Of a DNA stretch of 8,423 nt, positions 5,746-8,423 are shown one piece after another. Every line of letters starts with the position of its first letter. The stretch's first letter is position 1. Location: NCBI GenBank assembly GCA_900554975.1, contig USJI01000030.1:1-8423 (forward strand), written 5' to 3'. The notes beneath the pieces were generated by a model. That model saw only the letters and a list, made by a program, of their open reading frames with translations, had not been told where the DNA came from and did no database searches. The position numbers and the translations under genes were made by a program. Source of the DNA: an uncultured Ruminococcus sp. Lineage in GTDB: Bacteria > Bacillota > Clostridia > Oscillospirales > Ruminococcaceae.

Positions 5746-5768
5746 AGGGACGTTTAAGTCCCTTTTTT
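5746..5768 (+). terminator. intrinsic terminator after rplS
   Basis: AGGGAC (5746-5751) pairs with GTCCCT (5758-5763) around GTTTAA, followed by a six-base T run to 5768. It ends only 31 bases before the lepB start. No clear promoter lies between, so lepB expression probably depends on partial read-through. Confidence 0.85.
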
Positions 5769-5799
5769 GCTATTAGTTTATGAAATTGAGGAAAAAGAA

Positions 5800-6429
5800 A
5801 TGGATGAACAGCAGATTTTAGAAAACACAGCCGAAAATTCAGATAACAAAGAGGAAACCAAAGGGAATTTCTTCGGGGATTTTATGGAAATCCTTGAATC
5901 AGTAGTTACATCTGTTTTCGTTGTTCTTATGATATTTACATTCGTTGCAAGACCTGTAACGGTTGACGGAAGATCCATGATGCCGACTCTCACAGATAAA
6001 GACAGGCTTATTATGAGAACCTGTTTCTACACTCCGAAAAACGGTGATATCGTTATAATTGACAATGAACATTCCTATACTTTCAAAGCCGGAACAGATG
6101 AGCTTGTTGAGGGAATAAGCCTTAACAAACGCCTTATAAAGAGAGTTATCGCTGTCGGCGGACAGACTGTAAACATCGACTTTGAAAAGCATGAAGTATA
6201 TGTTGACGGAGAGCTTCTGGCAGAAAGCTACATCAAAGAGCCGACATATCTGAACCCGGGTGCATTTGAATATCCGATTACAGTTCCGGAAGGATACATA
6301 TTTGTAATGGGCGATAACCGTAACAATTCAACTGACAGCCGTGACAGTCATGTGGGACTTGTAAAGGAATCAGATGTTCTTGGCGAAGCTGTTTTGCGTT
6401 TCTATCCCGGATTTAAGGTTCTTGACTGA
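5800..6429 (+). CDS. lepB: type I signal peptidase (first of a tandem pair)
   Basis: Signal peptidase I removes signal peptides from exported proteins at the outer face of the membrane. The product is 209 residues. A short acidic cytoplasmic N-terminus (1-28) leads into one membrane segment (about 31-50). The catalytic domain has the nucleophile Ser59 in GRSMMPTL, the general base Lys114 in KRVIAVGG, and box E GDNRNNSTDSR at 171-181, so it should be active. ATG 5800 is supported by GAGGA at 5788-5792; an in-frame TTG at 5767 lies inside the terminator T run and is rejected. It follows rplS across a terminator and is 20 bases from its paralogue. About 60 of 93 C-terminal residues match the next gene by eye, indicating tandem duplication. 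Confidence 0.95.
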   Translation: MDEQQILENTAENSDNKEETKGNFFGDFMEILESVVTSVFVVLMIFTFVARPVTVDGRSMMPTLTDKDRLIMRTCFYTPKNGDIVIIDNEHSYTFKAGTDELVEGISLNKRLIKRVIAVGGQTVNIDFEKHEVYVDGELLAESYIKEPTYLNPGAFEYPITVPEGYIFVMGDNRNNSTDSRDSHVGLVKESDVLGEAVLRFYPGFKVLD

Positions 6430-6449
6430 TCGTATATAAGGGGTGCGGA

Positions 6450-7553
6450 ATGTTGGATGTAAAAAATATGTCTAAGGAAAGACGTGAAGCAGAAATAGAC
6501 AAGATTCTTGCCGAAACTGCAAGATCGCCTTATAAAAAAGTCAAGCCGAGATTCAATACGCCTGTAAACCGTCCGTCAGCACCGGTTCATACGGAACATA
6601 CAGAAAACAGGGTTTCTGAAACTCCGAAAGCAGCGGAACAGCAGGTAAAGGCTCCGGAACCGATAAAAACGGCTGAAATGCCGAAAATATCGGAACCTGA
6701 GAAAAATGTTTCAGAAGATGTTGAAAAAACACAGGTTATCAGGAATTCTCAGCCGCAGAAACCTCTTACCTTTGCACAGAGCGATACTGCGGAAAAGATA
6801 AGAAGGATAAAGGAAGCAAGGAATAATCCGCTTGGTATACCGCATGAGGAAAAACCTGCGGAAACTTTTCACAGTAATGCATATGATACATATGAGGACG
6901 ATGAGGATTATCCCGATGACGGATATGATTCGGAATATGATGAAGATGAATATTTCTATCCGGAAGAACAGTATACAGGCAGTGAAAGAAACGTTTCCGG
7001 CATTGTACTCAGCATAGCCGAGGCTGTTTTTACGGCATTGTTTATAGTTATGTTCATATTCACCTATGTTTTCGGAAATGCGGTTGTTTCAGGTGATTCC
7101 ATGAAGCCTACCCTTGATTCAGGGGACAGGGTTCTGACACTTGCGTTCGGAAGTGTGAAATCGGGCGACATAGCTGTTATAAATGATAAAAAGGCGTATC
7201 TTGTGGACGGGAACGGAAAGGTTTCTGAAAAGGACGGCCTTGACTGCAGGATAATAAAGCGTGTTATTGCTGTCGGCGGTGATACGATAGATATTGATTT
7301 TGAAAAAGGAATAGTTTATGTAAACGGAGATGCTCTGGACGAGCCTTATATAAGCGAACCTACAACAAGAGATGAGGATGCTTTCAGCTACCCTCTTACA
7401 GTCCCTGAGGGATACTGCTTTGTAATGGGTGACAACAGAAACATTTCCAAGGACAGCCGTCATTCAGATGTGGGACTTGTTTCCACGGATGAAATTGAGG
7501 GAAAGGCTTTGCTGAGAGTTTATCCTTTTGGTAAAATCGGAAAAGTAAAATAA
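6450..7553 (+). CDS. lepB: type I signal peptidase with a long acidic cytoplasmic extension (second of a tandem pair)
   Basis: The product is 367 residues, well above the roughly 180-210 usual for Gram-positive signal peptidases. Residues 1-144 are hydrophilic, rich in Lys, Glu and Pro, with no recognisable domain. Residues 145-175 are extremely acidic and aromatic: by count 16 Asp/Glu and 8 Tyr in 31. One membrane segment (184-208) precedes an intact catalytic domain: Ser217 in GDSMKPTL, Lys270 in KRVIAVGG, and GDNRNISKDSR at 327-337. The extension should lie in the cytoplasm, probably disordered, perhaps for docking or regulation. ATG 6450 follows AAGGGG (6438-6443). The gap from the first lepB is 20 bases without a terminator, so the two are cotranscribed with rbgA. 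Division of labour with the shorter paralogue is inferred. Confidence 0.93.
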   Translation: MLDVKNMSKERREAEIDKILAETARSPYKKVKPRFNTPVNRPSAPVHTEHTENRVSETPKAAEQQVKAPEPIKTAEMPKISEPEKNVSEDVEKTQVIRNSQPQKPLTFAQSDTAEKIRRIKEARNNPLGIPHEEKPAETFHSNAYDTYEDDEDYPDDGYDSEYDEDEYFYPEEQYTGSERNVSGIVLSIAEAVFTALFIVMFIFTYVFGNAVVSGDSMKPTLDSGDRVLTLAFGSVKSGDIAVINDKKAYLVDGNGKVSEKDGLDCRIIKRVIAVGGDTIDIDFEKGIVYVNGDALDEPYISEPTTRDEDAFSYPLTVPEGYCFVMGDNRNISKDSRHSDVGLVSTDEIEGKALLRVYPFGKIGKVK

Positions 7554-7569
7554 AGGGGGTTCTCAGTAA

Positions 7570-8423
7570 ATGTCAGAAATGGCGGATATACAGTGGTTTC
7601 CGGGACATATGGCGAAAACCAGAAGAATGATACAGTCGAATCTTTCTCTGGTTGATGGTGTTGTTGAGATACTTGATGCCAGAATACCGGAGTCCAGCAG
7701 GAATCCTGAAATGGACAGGCTTGTAAAAGGCAAGCCGAGAATGTTCGTGCTGAATAAAGCGGATATGGCAGATGACAACGCTACTGTAAAGTGGCTGAAT
7801 TACTATAAATCAAAGGGCTTTACGGCGATAAAAATAAGCTGTAAAAGCGGAAACGGTCTGAAAAATTTTCTTCCTGCGGTAAAAGAGCAGATGCTCAGTG
7901 AACTCATGGCAAGACGCCGTGAAAAGGGGATAGAAAATGCACCGCTCAGGCTTATGATAGTCGGTATTCCGAATGCCGGAAAATCAACTTTCATAAACAG
8001 AATGGCTAAGTCCAAAAAAGCAAAGGCTGAGGACAGACCGGGCGTTACCCGTACAAAGCAATGGGTCAAGCTTGGCGATAATGTTGAAATGCTTGATATG
8101 CCGGGTGTGCTGTGGCCGAAATTTGAGGATCAGAACGCTGCAAGAAAACTTGCATTTACAGGTGCGGTCAAGGATGATATTCTTGACATTGAAGCACTTG
8201 CCTCGCTCCTTCTTGAAAATCTTGCGGTGAACTATCCTGATTCACTTATGGAACGATATAAAATAGATTCCGAAGGGACAGGCTTTGAACTTCTTGAGAA
8301 ACTCGGAAGAAAAAGAGGACTGCTCATTTCGGGCGGCGAAGTAAATACTGAAAGAGCGGCTATAACACTTCTGGACGAATTCAGAAGCGGAAAGCTTGGA
8401 AATATAACCCTTGAACTTCCTGT
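7570..8423 (+). CDS. rbgA: ribosome biogenesis GTPase RbgA/YlqF, 3' end cut by the window
   Basis: RbgA is a GTPase needed for late maturation of the 50S subunit. The 284 codons present show the circularly permuted motif order typical of the family. The G4 motif NKAD (62-65) comes before the G1/P-loop GIPNAGKST (132-140), then G2 GVTRT (Thr160) and G3 DMPG (176-179). The N-terminus IQWFPGHMAKTRR is the YlqF hallmark. A helical C-terminal region follows, and the frame is open at 8423. B. subtilis RbgA is about 282 residues, so only a few codons are probably missing. ATG 7570 is preceded by AAGGGGG (7553-7559) overlapping the lepB stop; an in-frame ATG at 7579 is less well placed. Linkage to rplS and lepB is common in Clostridia. 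Confidence 0.96.
   Translation, partial: MSEMADIQWFPGHMAKTRRMIQSNLSLVDGVVEILDARIPESSRNPEMDRLVKGKPRMFVLNKADMADDNATVKWLNYYKSKGFTAIKISCKSGNGLKNFLPAVKEQMLSELMARRREKGIENAPLRLMIVGIPNAGKSTFINRMAKSKKAKAEDRPGVTRTKQWVKLGDNVEMLDMPGVLWPKFEDQNAARKLAFTGAVKDDILDIEALASLLLENLAVNYPDSLMERYKIDSEGTGFELLEKLGRKRGLLISGGEVNTERAAITLLDEFRSGKLGNITLELP

Noticed and set aside
5767..5799. A longer first signal peptidase starting at TTG 5767.
   Set aside because: This start is within the terminator T run and has no ribosome binding site; ATG 5800 has GAGGA at good spacing.
6832..7017. An alternative + frame inside the lepB extension, rich in Met and Ile.
   Set aside because: It is a frame shadow of the acidic GAT/GAA/TAT-rich codon stretch of the signal peptidase gene.
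1..8423. Search for mobile elements, CRISPR arrays, attachment sites or phage genes.
   Set aside because: No transposase, integrase, terminal repeats or spaced direct repeats were seen, and the tRNA gene has no duplicated 3' end nearby.

Overview
The window looks like chromosomal DNA of a moderately low-GC Gram-positive anaerobe of the class Clostridia, most likely a Ruminococcus-type member of the Oscillospirales. This is inferred from three things: strong AGGAGG-type ribosome binding sites, rpsD lying between rpsK and rpoA, and the order rplS - signal peptidase - rbgA. No database search was possible, so the taxonomy is a judgement. All protein genes are on the + strand; one tRNA gene is on the - strand.

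Positions 1-2640 are the end of the large ribosomal protein/RNA polymerase operon: 3' end of rpsM (S13), rpsK (S11), rpsD (S4), rpoA (alpha subunit) and rplQ (L17), closed by an intrinsic terminator. From the other side comes a tRNA-Leu(CAA) gene on the - strand, with its own consensus promoter and its own terminator. The two transcripts converge on a cluster of hairpins (2609-2751).

The tRNA promoter is back to back with an equally consensus promoter that reads into a gene for an uncharacterised membrane protein (3044-4198) with a zinc ribbon at each end. A clear terminator closes that gene. Next is a compact two-gene unit (4297-5153): a 100-residue single-pass membrane protein overlapping by 4 bases a minimal M50B site-2 protease with HETGH and LDGG motifs. 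The pair resembles a stripped-down spoIVFA-spoIVFB, and a sigma-E-like promoter can be seen upstream. This is the most interesting part of the window.

The last block (5180-8423) is a second housekeeping unit. A SigA-type promoter and a structured leader (probably an L19 autoregulatory leader) precede rplS (L19). A three-hairpin array ending in an intrinsic terminator follows. Then come two tandem type I signal peptidases, the second with a long acidic, tyrosine-rich cytoplasmic extension, and an almost complete rbgA (YlqF), a circularly permuted GTPase for 50S assembly that runs off the right edge. The themes are ribosome and RNA polymerase synthesis plus membrane proteolysis. There is no sign of mobile elements, CRISPR or phage.
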